From: Bacteroidota bacterium
GTDB taxonomy: Bacteria > Bacteroidota > Ignavibacteria > UBA10030 > UBA8401
Direction: 5' to 3'
Assembly (NCBI GenBank): GCA_021796275.1
Contig: JAJYOI010000001.1
Coordinates: 70,803 to 118,422, forward strand
DNA: 47,620 bases
Shown here: positions 37,943-45,291 of the stretch, one piece after another
Layout: each line of letters starts with the position of its first letter
How positions within the stretch are numbered: position 1 is the stretch's first letter
Notes under the pieces: model-generated
Seen by the model: only the letters and a program-made list of their open reading frames with translations
Databases searched by the model: none
What the model was told of the DNA's origin: nothing
Made by a program: the position numbers and the translations under genes

Positions 37943-39499
37943 TCATTTAATTTTTTCTGAAAGCGATTTCGCTTGAGTAAATAACAGCAAGTAATCCCGC
38001 CCGCCGGCTTTTGAATCCGTTCCCGACATATTGAATCCGCCGAACGGATGAACGCCGACCAACGCACCGGTAATTTTCCTGTTCACATAAAAATTGCCAA
38101 CGTGAAATATTTTTTTTGCTTTTTCAATCTTCTTTCGGTTTTTCGTCCACACGCCGCCGGTCAAACCATATTCTGTATTGTTGGCAATGGTGAGCGCATC
38201 ATCAAAATCTTTCGCTTTGATCACCGCAAGTACCGGCCCGAAAATTTCTTCCTGTGCAATCGTCGCATTCGGTTCAACGTCGGCGATAATTGTCGGGCGA
38301 AGGAAGTAACCGTCGCCGTCCGCTTTTGCGCCGCCGGAAATCACGCGCCCGCCTTCTTCAATTCCTTTCTGAACATAGCGCAGAATTTTTTCCTCCGCAC
38401 CTTTATTAACAACGGGTCCCATATAATTTCCGGGATCGTCAGCAGAACCGACTTTAATTTTATCCGCCTTTTCGCGAAGGAGGTCAATAAACTTGTCGTA
38501 CACGCTTTCAACGACAATAACACGCGATGCGGCGGAACATTTTTGCCCCTGAAAGCCGAATGCTGAAACGACAGTTGCCTGCGCCGCCGTTTCGAGATCA
38601 GTTTGGTCATCGATAACGATGGAATCTTTTCCGCCCATTTCGGCAACGACGCGTTTCAACCAGCGCTGCCCCGGCTGCACTTTCGCCGCAAGCTCGTTGA
38701 TGTGAATGCCGACTTCCTTTGAACCGGTAAACGAAACAAAACGTGTTTTCGGATGCGCAACAAGTGTATCGCCAACAGACCCACCGGGTCCAGTAATAAA
38801 ATTGATCACGCCATCCGGCAATCCGACTTCGCGCATGAGCGAAAAATATTTCCAGCCGGTGAGCGGCGAATCGCTCGACGGTTTCAAAACAATTGTGTTG
38901 CCGGAAACAACGGCGGCGGAACTCATGCCGGTGAGAATTGCCAGCGCAAAATTCCATGGCGGAACAACGACACCGACACCGAGAGGAATATACCACAATT
39001 CGCTTTTCTCGGCAGGAATTTTTGTCACAGGCTGCGGACCGCTGAGGCGCACCATCTCGCGCGCATAGAATTCAAGAAAGTCTATCGCTTCGGCAGTATC
39101 GGCGTCAGCTTCGGGCCATGTCTTGCCGACTTCGTAAATCATTGTTGCGCTGAATTCATGTTTTCGCTTTCGCATCAACGCTGCCGCTTTGAAAAGATAT
39201 TCGGCGCGTTTTTTCGGGTCAATATTTTTCCATTCAGCAAATGTCTTTTCCGCCGCTTCGATTGCGCGCACAGCAATATCTGTATCTGCTTTTTGAAATA
39301 CACCGATGATTTCACCTACCCTCGAGGGATTGTGCGAATTCAATTTGTCAACGGTGCGAATTTCTTCGCCGCCGATCACGATCGGATATTCTTTTTCGAA
39401 TTCCGACCGCACTTTGGCAAGAGCTTTCTCCATCGCCTTGCGATTTACCGGCTTCGAGAAATCTGTCAAAGGTTCATTTTTAAATTGAGAGATAGCCAT
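37943..39499 (-). CDS. pruA: L-glutamate gamma-semialdehyde dehydrogenase
   Basis: Oxidises glutamate 5-semialdehyde (from proline or ornithine) to glutamate with NAD+. I choose ATG 39499 (518 residues, MAISQFKNEPLTDF) because AAAGGAAA lies just upstream; the open frame extends 11 codons further. Landmarks are VVPPWNFALAILTGM, TGSKEVG, the catalytic glutamate in VAEMGGKDS and the nucleophilic cysteine in FQGQKCSAASR, then EEIFGPVL and a C-terminus rich in glycine (HPFGGFNMSGTDSKAGG). It is a stand-alone RocA-type enzyme with no proline dehydrogenase domain. Confidence 0.95.
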   Translation of the reverse strand: MAISQFKNEPLTDFSKPVNRKAMEKALAKVRSEFEKEYPIVIGGEEIRTVDKLNSHNPSRVGEIIGVFQKADTDIAVRAIEAAEKTFAEWKNIDPKKRAEYLFKAAALMRKRKHEFSATMIYEVGKTWPEADADTAEAIDFLEFYAREMVRLSGPQPVTKIPAEKSELWYIPLGVGVVVPPWNFALAILTGMSSAAVVSGNTIVLKPSSDSPLTGWKYFSLMREVGLPDGVINFITGPGGSVGDTLVAHPKTRFVSFTGSKEVGIHINELAAKVQPGQRWLKRVVAEMGGKDSIVIDDQTDLETAAQATVVSAFGFQGQKCSAASRVIVVESVYDKFIDLLREKADKIKVGSADDPGNYMGPVVNKGAEEKILRYVQKGIEEGGRVISGGAKADGDGYFLRPTIIADVEPNATIAQEEIFGPVLAVIKAKDFDDALTIANNTEYGLTGGVWTKNRKKIEKAKKIFHVGNFYVNRKITGALVGVHPFGGFNMSGTDSKAGGRDYLLLFTQAKSLSEKIK

Positions 39500-39542
39500 T
39501 GTTGTTTCCTTTCGATTTTCATTTCTTTGCAATTCATAAAAA

Positions 39543-39571
39543 ACACGCCACGAAGGCTCTAAGGCGCAAAG
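39543..39571 (-). repeat. TCTTTGCG-type dispersed repeat, copy 1
   Basis: Read on the minus strand it begins TCTTTGCGCCTTAGAGCC and ends in CTTCGTGGCGTG. Closely similar sequences occur at 42694-42720 (plus strand) and as an inverted pair at 44213-44279. It lies in the gap between the GH3 gene and pruA, about 45 bases upstream of the pruA start. Confidence 0.6.
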
Positions 39572-39586
39572 AATTTTATGCGTTTA

Positions 39587-39652
39587 TTTAACAAACCATT
39601 TTGCCGCCCGATGCAGAATCTCTGTTTGCTCGATCGATTCTTTCCTGGTCAT
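39587..39652 (-). CDS. Very short open frame (21 codons), doubtful
   Basis: A 21-codon frame (MTRKESIEQTEILHRAAKMVC) whose ATG overlaps the stop of the 37-codon frame upstream as ATGA. Apart from that arrangement nothing supports it; it may be the remains of a gene. Confidence 0.15.
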
Positions 39653-39762
39653 TTTTTCAAATCACGCAGCTCTTCCGCTGTTATTGAACGGTAACCATTA
39701 AGCGCTGCCATACCGCGGATTTTTATCTTCTTTTGTTTTGCGGGGGTTTTCTTCTTTTCCAT
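39649..39762 (-). CDS. Short open frame (37 codons), possible small basic protein
   Basis: Starts at ATG 39762, 18 bases after the stop of the GH3 fusion gene, and encodes a lysine-rich 37-residue peptide (MEKKKTPAKQKKIKIRG, then a helix-like SITAEELRDLKK). No Shine-Dalgarno is seen. The close position behind the GH3 gene would allow co-transcription. No family is recognised. Confidence 0.25.
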   Translation of the reverse strand: MEKKKTPAKQKKIKIRGMAALNGYRSITAEELRDLKK

Positions 39763-39779
39763 TTTGACTACACTATTTG

Positions 39780-42680
39780 TTACTTCAACGCTCGTACAAT
39801 TGCATCATGCAGCATCGGTCGCACGCGAAAAATTTTGGTGTTATCTCGCGTTGGATTAACACGGTTCGTTAAAAAAACAACGATCAAATTACGCGTTGGG
39901 TCAACTGCAACCGATGTACCGGTAAATCCGGTGTGAAGAAATGTGCTGTCCGACATTAGTTTTCCTGCCCATGAATGATGAGGGCTTTTTGTATCCCAGC
40001 CGATTCCCCGCGTGCTGAGCGAGGATTGCCGCGTTCTGAATTTTTTGATCGTTTCTTCTTTGATATATCGAACACCGCCGTACGTCCCGCCGTTCAATTC
40101 CATTTGCAAAAGAATTGCAAGGTCGGACGCCGTTGAAAAGAGTCCGGCGTGCCCTGAAACGCCGCCCAACGTCGCCGCATTTTCATCGTGTACTCTTCCG
40201 CGCACAGCAACGCCGGTTTTTTTCCAGTAGGTATCAACTTCTGTCGGCGCAATCCGGGGAATCAACGATGCCGGCGGATTATACATTGTGCTCGTCATTC
40301 CCAACGGCTTAAAGAAGACGGAATCAACGTAGCGGTCGAGCGTCGTGCCGGAAATCTTCTCGATCACTTTTCCCATGGTGATCAATCCGAGATCGCTGTA
40401 CACCGATGAATCGCCTGTCTTATACACGAGCTTTGCGGCATAAACAGAATCGAGAACGCATTGAGGGTTATCGCAGAAATCGTAGAAACGAATCCACGCC
40501 GGCAAGCCGCTGTCGTGAACCAGTAAATTGTATAATGTGATGTGCTCTTTTCCATTCTGGCCAAACTGCGGAATATATTTTATCACCGGATCGTCAAGCT
40601 TTAATTTCCCCTCATCATAAAGCCGCATCACTGCGCTTGTTGTCGCAATCACTTTTGTGACAGAAGCAAGATCGTACATTGAGTTGACGTCAACAAGCTG
40701 TGAATTTTCAGAATAATCGTACGTGCCGTACGCTTTATTCCACACGATCACTCCGTCTTTTGCTACAAGTAACGTCGCTCCGGGAAACGCCGAATCTTCA
40801 ATTGCCGTTTCAACAATATTGTCAACGTTACGCAATTTGTCGGGATCAAATCCGACATCTTCAGGTTCGCCTCTCCGTAAAACTGTCTGCTGATACGTCA
40901 CGCCGTCTCCATAATGATACACGCCGGGAATTGTGATGGGAAGCCTTCCGACAGCCGGCGCTTCGGCAAACAATACTTGTGCTGCAGCACGAATGGACTC
41001 TTCGGAGCCTCCATATGCACAAACGTACGTACCTATTTTCGGAAAATCCATCACAACGTATGGATTGCCGAACGACACGCCGACGACCGGCTTGTTCAAT
41101 GCGATCAATTTATTGATAATTTCGCTTTGCGCTTTCGGAATAAATCCTGTCATCTCACCGGAGCGAGTGTAGAAATGAAACTGGCAGAAAATAAGATCGG
41201 CGTGCGCTGCTTTGTCAAGCGCCACTTGATAATCGAGTTTGTTGCTGCGCGGATCAATGCGTGCGAATTCAACATTATCTCTTCGCGAGCGCAGTTCGTA
41301 CTGCAATGTTCTGCCAACTGAGGGATCTTCGGTATCGGAAAATGAAATGTCCACTATTCGCCCGGCTCCGGTTTCAGAAAGAGGGAGAATGCCTTCCTTG
41401 TTGCCAAGTACGGTAATTGATTTTCGTGCTATCTCCCGCGCAAGCATTTCGTGTTCCTCATTGCCGACAACATCGTACACTTTGTCAACGTCAACAAAAC
41501 GATTCTTATCAAGCCCAGCCCACTGTTTGTATTGCAGAAGCTTGCGCACTGATTCGTCGATGCGCGATTCAGAAATCTCTCCGCTCTTCACTGCTTTGAC
41601 AATCGCATCAATTGCGACATCAACATTCACCGGCATCAACACGAGATCGGCTCCTGCTTTGATCGCATCAACTGCCGCTTCGCCGGGCGCGTATGTTGAA
41701 GCAACGCCGCGCATCCGCATTGCATCGGTAACCACCAGTCCTTTGAATCCCATTTCATCTTTCAGCAATTTCGTCGTGATGTTTCGAGAAACCGTACCCG
41801 GAATTCCTTCAACTGAATCGAATGCTGGCGCCGAAATATGTCCGACCATCACCGACATTGCACCGGAAGCAAATGCATTTTTAAACGGCGGCAGCTCTAC
41901 CGAATCAAACTCCGCTTTGCTGAACCGGATAACCGGAAGTGCAAGATGTGTGTCAATGTCGCTGTTGCCGTGTCCCGGAAAATGTTTCACCGTTGCAATT
42001 ACGCCGCCGTCTTGTGTCCCCTTCACGAATGCCGCTGTCATATCGGAAACCAATTGAACGTTGTCGCCGAACGAGCGCGTGTTGATAACAGGATTCTTCG
42101 GATTATTATTGACATCAACCACCGGCGCGTAATTTTGTTCGACACCGAGTGCACGCGCTTCCTCTGCGGTGAACTTCCCGGCTTCGTATGCAAGATGAAC
42201 GTCGCGCGTTGCCCCGATTGCCATTGCATGAGGAAGCGTCATCGAATTTCTCACGCGCATGCCTGTGCCGTATTCAAAATCGGAGGCGATCAGCAGCGGA
42301 ACATCGGCACGCTTCTGCAATTTATTGATCTGAACGGCGTACTCATACACATCGCCGATGGAAAAAACAAAGCCTCCTAATTTGCGTTCGGTCGTCAGCC
42401 GTTCTAACTCGCGCCATTCATCGGATTCATGTGGTAAGTATTTTCCTTCCGTCCATACGACAACAAGCTGCGCCACTTTTTGCTCCAGCGTTAAATGCTG
42501 AAGAATCGAATCCGCCCAATTGTAAGTCCCCCTGGGACTGATGTGTGGTGAAGCTTTCGGCTGAGTCAGAGAACCAACTGCAGGCTCCGTTTCATTTTTT
42601 TCAGCAATTGAATTTTGTGCACTGCATCCGAGTTCAAGCATCAGGAAACTAAAAAAAACTGCAATCAATATTCTCATCAT
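39780..42680 (-). CDS. Lipoprotein: GH3 beta-N-acetylglucosaminidase fused to serine beta-lactamase-like domain
   Basis: A 966-residue two-enzyme fusion. A lipobox at LELGC (Cys19) predicts a lipid anchor. The GH3 barrel (about 50-390) resembles NagZ: KHFPGHG at 232-238, the Asp243-His245 acid/base dyad in DIDTH and the nucleophile Asp319 in VVTDAM. A GH3 C-terminal domain follows (about 410-600). Residues about 615-966 are a serine-hydrolase (class C beta-lactamase/PBP) domain with Ser673 and Lys676 in SVTK, Tyr761 in YSD and a late HTGFTG. Such fusions are known in Bacteroidota. Removal of GlcNAc from muropeptides plus peptide cleavage is a reasonable role. The start overlaps the GlcNAc-kinase-like gene by 4 bases. 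Confidence 0.93.
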   Translation of the reverse strand: MMRILIAVFFSFLMLELGCSAQNSIAEKNETEPAVGSLTQPKASPHISPRGTYNWADSILQHLTLEQKVAQLVVVWTEGKYLPHESDEWRELERLTTERKLGGFVFSIGDVYEYAVQINKLQKRADVPLLIASDFEYGTGMRVRNSMTLPHAMAIGATRDVHLAYEAGKFTAEEARALGVEQNYAPVVDVNNNPKNPVINTRSFGDNVQLVSDMTAAFVKGTQDGGVIATVKHFPGHGNSDIDTHLALPVIRFSKAEFDSVELPPFKNAFASGAMSVMVGHISAPAFDSVEGIPGTVSRNITTKLLKDEMGFKGLVVTDAMRMRGVASTYAPGEAAVDAIKAGADLVLMPVNVDVAIDAIVKAVKSGEISESRIDESVRKLLQYKQWAGLDKNRFVDVDKVYDVVGNEEHEMLAREIARKSITVLGNKEGILPLSETGAGRIVDISFSDTEDPSVGRTLQYELRSRRDNVEFARIDPRSNKLDYQVALDKAAHADLIFCQFHFYTRSGEMTGFIPKAQSEIINKLIALNKPVVGVSFGNPYVVMDFPKIGTYVCAYGGSEESIRAAAQVLFAEAPAVGRLPITIPGVYHYGDGVTYQQTVLRRGEPEDVGFDPDKLRNVDNIVETAIEDSAFPGATLLVAKDGVIVWNKAYGTYDYSENSQLVDVNSMYDLASVTKVIATTSAVMRLYDEGKLKLDDPVIKYIPQFGQNGKEHITLYNLLVHDSGLPAWIRFYDFCDNPQCVLDSVYAAKLVYKTGDSSVYSDLGLITMGKVIEKISGTTLDRYVDSVFFKPLGMTSTMYNPPASLIPRIAPTEVDTYWKKTGVAVRGRVHDENAATLGGVSGHAGLFSTASDLAILLQMELNGGTYGGVRYIKEETIKKFRTRQSSLSTRGIGWDTKSPHHSWAGKLMSDSTFLHTGFTGTSVAVDPTRNLIVVFLTNRVNPTRDNTKIFRVRPMLHDAIVRALK

Positions 42681-43669
42681 TGTACTCCAATTATCTTTGC
42701 GTCTTTGTGACTTCGTGGTGGGTAATTGCTGAGCGACATAATCACCGCGCCGTACACCGGCGGCGCCATCGGTTTGATGATTTGAATTTCCGGCGATACA
42801 CCGGCAAGACGTTTGCGCAAAAGCTTCGCCAGCAGCGTTTCATTAGCAATCAGTCCGCCGATAAACGTCAACGGCAATTTTTGCCTGACGGTACGGCGGG
42901 AATTTGTGTGCAGCTTTACCAGCAGTGCGCGCACGTGCGTTTCCAATTCCATGACGGCAATATTTACAATCGCCTGGCAAGTACGGTCGCCTCTCTCAGC
43001 GGCGTTCAGTACCAGCGGCGCAACTGAAGCAAGATCGAAATTATTCTTATACACTGCCGCAATAATATCGGTTTGATTTTTGAATCCGAATTTTTTCGCC
43101 ACAAGTGCAGAAAGTTTTGTTGCGGGTGTGCGGCTGTCAAGATGACGCGTCACGGCACTCATCCCGGCTCTGCCGATGAAATAGCCGCTTCCCTCATCTC
43201 CCAAAATTCTTCCCCATCCGCCTGTCCGATGCACATTTCCTTTTGCATCTTTTCCGAAAGCAATGGAGCCGGTTCCGGCGATCAGAATAATGCCTGCGCC
43301 ACCTTTGAACGCTCCTTCCAACGCAATGCGCGCATCGCTTTCAATTTTTACACTGCGCAAACGAACATTGTTCTTCGCGGCATACTTCAGCAATCCGCTT
43401 TTCATCCGTTGCTGATCAACGGGACGGCCTGCTCCCGTTAATCCAATGGTCATTGCAGCAATATCACCGACTGCACAACCGATGGAATCACAACACGAAT
43501 GGATTAATGAAAAAAGTATCCTTGCGGTTTCTTCTACGCCGATGATCTGGAAATTTGAAGGTCCCGCCGTGTGTTCCGCGAGAATGTCGCCGTGAAGATT
43601 GGCAATTATTGCAGCGGTTTTTGTGCCGCCGCCGTCAATACCGATAACAAATTGGGGTCGCTGAGCCAT
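42677..43669 (-). CDS. BadF/BadG-type sugar kinase, probably N-acetylglucosamine kinase
   Basis: A 330-residue kinase of the ASKHA fold. The phosphate-1 loop is IGIDGGGTKTAAI (9-21). Other landmarks are GLTGAGRP, the catalytic-region ESDARIALEGAF, the phosphate-2 loop LIAGTGSIAFG, and GGWGRILGDEGSGYFIG, which is typical of GlcNAc/MurNAc kinases. The downstream gene encodes a secreted N-acetylglucosaminidase fusion and starts within this stop codon (ATGA). The pair therefore probably releases and phosphorylates amino sugars. The last 10 or so residues (PPRSHKDAKIIGVQ) are encoded by a dispersed repeat, so the natural C-terminus may have been replaced. Confidence 0.88.
   Translation of the reverse strand: MAQRPQFVIGIDGGGTKTAAIIANLHGDILAEHTAGPSNFQIIGVEETARILFSLIHSCCDSIGCAVGDIAAMTIGLTGAGRPVDQQRMKSGLLKYAAKNNVRLRSVKIESDARIALEGAFKGGAGIILIAGTGSIAFGKDAKGNVHRTGGWGRILGDEGSGYFIGRAGMSAVTRHLDSRTPATKLSALVAKKFGFKNQTDIIAAVYKNNFDLASVAPLVLNAAERGDRTCQAIVNIAVMELETHVRALLVKLHTNSRRTVRQKLPLTFIGGLIANETLLAKLLRKRLAGVSPEIQIIKPMAPPVYGAVIMSLSNYPPRSHKDAKIIGVQ
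42694..42720 (+). repeat. TCTTTGCG-type dispersed repeat, copy 2
   Basis: TCTTTGCGTCTTTGTGAC followed by TTCGTGGTG. It is the same family as 39543-39571 (opposite orientation) and overlaps the 3' end of the GlcNAc-kinase-like gene. Confidence 0.6.
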
Positions 43670-43833
43670 GAAAAATTTTCCAAAGGAGCCCTTTTGGCTG
43701 AAGAAATCCTTAAATGACGACTCAAAGTACGAAGTAATGCGAAGAGAAGCAAGAAAACATTGGGGAGATACGTCGTTGAGTATTTGAGACGTTGAATAGA
43801 AGGTTCATCCTAACGACTCAGCGACCCAAAGAC

Positions 43834-44184
43834 TTAACGGCTCTCCTTGTCACTCCAATGAAACAGATGCAGCATCCGGTGAAAAACGGGAGCCGCAATA
43901 ATTCCCACTGCGATGAGAAATACCAATCCGGCATACAGCGCGTAAAAACCGGCAAATAATTTTCCCCACTCTGTCTGCGGCGATTCGACCGGACCCATTC
44001 CGCCTAACAGCATTGATGCATTGAGAAACGAATCCGTCCACGAAAGATTTTCAAAAAAATGATAGCCGCACATTCCCAACAGCAGCGAACCGATAATTAA
44101 TGCGGAAGCGATGAGAAAATGATTCAACACACGCCGCCTGAAATGGCGGGTTGTCAGCGGCTTTTGATGACGCGATTCGTACAT
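43834..44184 (-). CDS. Two-helix membrane protein with ion-channel-like layout
   Basis: A 116-residue protein with a basic N-terminus, one transmembrane helix (about 22-40), a re-entrant-looking amphipathic stretch (WTDSFLNASMLLGGMGPVES, 49-68) and a second transmembrane helix (about 77-99). The order helix, pore-like helix, glycine turn, helix resembles a two-TM potassium-channel subunit, but the filter TVGYGD is absent and GGMGPV stands in its place. No regulatory domain follows. Ion conduction is only a hypothesis. It stands alone between the kinase gene and an inverted repeat. Confidence 0.75.
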   Translation of the reverse strand: MYESRHQKPLTTRHFRRRVLNHFLIASALIIGSLLLGMCGYHFFENLSWTDSFLNASMLLGGMGPVESPQTEWGKLFAGFYALYAGLVFLIAVGIIAAPVFHRMLHLFHWSDKESR

Positions 44185-44212
44185 GTGATTGCCTTTAACT
44201 CAAAAGTAAGTC

Positions 44213-44279
44213 CTCACGCCAAGTCGCAAAGAATCATTTTTTGAGCTTTTTTCCCAAGGTCTTTGCGCCTTTGCGTGAG
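44213..44279. repeat. Inverted pair of TCTTTGCG-type repeats (copies 3 and 4)
   Basis: Positions 44213-44232 (CTCACGCCAAGTCGCAAAGA) and 44260-44279 (TCTTTGCGCCTTTGCGTGAG) are complementary at 18 of 20 positions across a 27-base spacer. They match the single copies at 39543 and 42694 in the TCTTTGCG core. The element may fold into a long hairpin and lies between two convergently spaced minus-strand genes. Confidence 0.75.
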
Positions 44280-44358
44280 TAGAGATTGGTTTTTAGAGAT
44301 GACCATATACTATTCTAAGACTTTTTTGGCGAAACACCGGTTATGACAATCATCTGCG

Positions 44359-44727
44359 TTACGCTTGCCGAATACGCGTATCGGTGTTGTATCCTCGTTC
44401 GCCGAACGGTTGAAGCTTCTCAATCCAGATTTGTTCGAGCAATGTTAACTCATCTTCAAGATTAAAATTCGGATCGTCTTTCACTTTCACAACTTCCAGA
44501 ATTTCAAAGACAAATTTATCGCCGCCATAAGTGTTCCAATCTTTTTGAAGCGCTTCGTTGCGGTGACTGCCGGTTGTGAGCATAAACTTGTGGCCATTCA
44601 ACGGACCTTCAAGATTCAAACTGCTTCCAAGCAGCACTTTGCCGTTCGCAGTATTCTTCACCATAAAAACACCCGCAGGCTTTTTCCGTTCTTTGTATTC
44701 TCTTTTGATGTCTTGGATTGATTTCAT
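44359..44727 (-). CDS. GIY-YIG-like domain protein lacking catalytic tyrosines
   Basis: A 122-residue protein with the core layout of a GIY-YIG domain: PAGVFMVKNTANGKVLLGSS (17-36), then SHRNEALQKDWNTYG with the arginine region, FVFEILEVV and LTLLEQIWIEKLQPFGERGYN with the glutamate region. The defining GIY is GVF (19-21) and YIG is LLG (32-34), so both catalytic tyrosine positions are changed. From memory, near-identical proteins are widespread in Firmicutes and Bacteroidota. Nuclease activity is doubtful and function unknown. Confidence 0.8.
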   Translation of the reverse strand: MKSIQDIKREYKERKKPAGVFMVKNTANGKVLLGSSLNLEGPLNGHKFMLTTGSHRNEALQKDWNTYGGDKFVFEILEVVKVKDDPNFNLEDELTLLEQIWIEKLQPFGERGYNTDTRIRQA

Positions 44728-44981
44728 TGTTGTTCTTAATGGATGTTATGCCTTCTTAACAACACTCTGTTTTTGTTTGATGAAGGCGATGCCGCTTCAA
44801 ACATACAACTTTTTTACTACGGTTTCAATGGGATCAACACGACGATGAAGGGAAAAAATCACACCTCACTAATTCAAACGACCCATCGTTCAATCACAGG
44901 AGAAAAAAAATTACATTTTTAACACTATTGCTCTTCTAACGCACCCTCTCTACACTTCCTACATATTTTATTAATCCGGGA

Positions 44982-45025
44982 CTTCTGAGGAAAACCGCAA
45001 TACTAATGGCATAATTTCTCAGAGG
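44982..45025 (+). promoter_or_regulatory. Imperfect hairpin upstream of the 45064 open frame
   Basis: CTTCTGAGGAAA (44982-44993) can pair with TTTCTCAGAGG (45015-45025), giving 11 pairs with one bulged G and one G-U, around a 21-base loop. It ends 27 bases before the GAGGAGG ribosome site. It may be a leader structure, or nothing more than a chance inverted repeat. Confidence 0.25.
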
Positions 45026-45063
45026 CCTAATAACAATATTCAATTTTATTTAGAGGAGGCGTC

Positions 45064-45291
45064 ATGCGTACATCTATACCAGGGGAAAGCGATACGATAT
45101 TGAAGTGGAAGGAACAAGCGTCCGCTTTCAGCAAATGGAAAAGCGCACTGACGAATTCACCCCGTTCCCCACGTCCCAAAGGGATTCCTTTGGAACCGGA
45201 GCGTGGGGAACGAGAGAGCATTCTTTCCGTCAGCATCAAATCCTGTTACTTCCTGCCTCCCCCGACATTTATCAGCGGCGTCAGCTTTTGA
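45064..45291 (+). CDS. Possible small protein gene (75 codons) running into a palindromic repeat
   Basis: An open frame preceded by TAGAGGAGG, 4 bases before ATG, which is the strongest Shine-Dalgarno in the window. The first 30 or so residues (MRTSIPGESDTILKWKEQAS...) are plausible protein. From about residue 33 the frame is encoded by the palindrome at 45163-45212 and then by antisense of the SPFH gene end. It may be a small gene truncated or fused by repeat insertion, or spurious. No family is recognised. Confidence 0.3.
   Translation: MRTSIPGESDTILKWKEQASAFSKWKSALTNSPRSPRPKGIPLEPERGERESILSVSIKSCYFLPPPTFISGVSF
45163..45212. repeat. Large two-stage palindrome (REP-like element)
   Basis: Outer arms CGTTCCCCACG (45163-45173) and CGTGGGGAACG (45202-45212) are perfectly complementary. 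Inside them CCAAAGG (45176-45182) and CCTTTGG (45187-45193) form a second stem with the 4-base loop GATT. From memory, GGGAACG-ended palindromes of this type are dispersed in many bacterial genomes. Only this copy is seen here. Confidence 0.8.

Larger units (their letters stand above)
44728..45245. other. Long intergenic region with repeat and possible small gene
   Basis: About 520 bases between the GIY-YIG-like and SPFH genes, both on the minus strand. It holds an imperfect hairpin (44982-45025), a plus-strand open frame with a strong ribosome site (from 45064) and a large palindrome (45163-45212). No established gene is recognised in it. Confidence 0.5.

Noticed and set aside
43680-43700. 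Hairpin CCAAAGG/CCTTTTGG just before the GlcNAc-kinase-like start
   Set aside because: It resembles the inner stem of the palindrome at 45163, but it is short, has a bulge and no outer arms. Probably chance or a weak ribosome-site structure.
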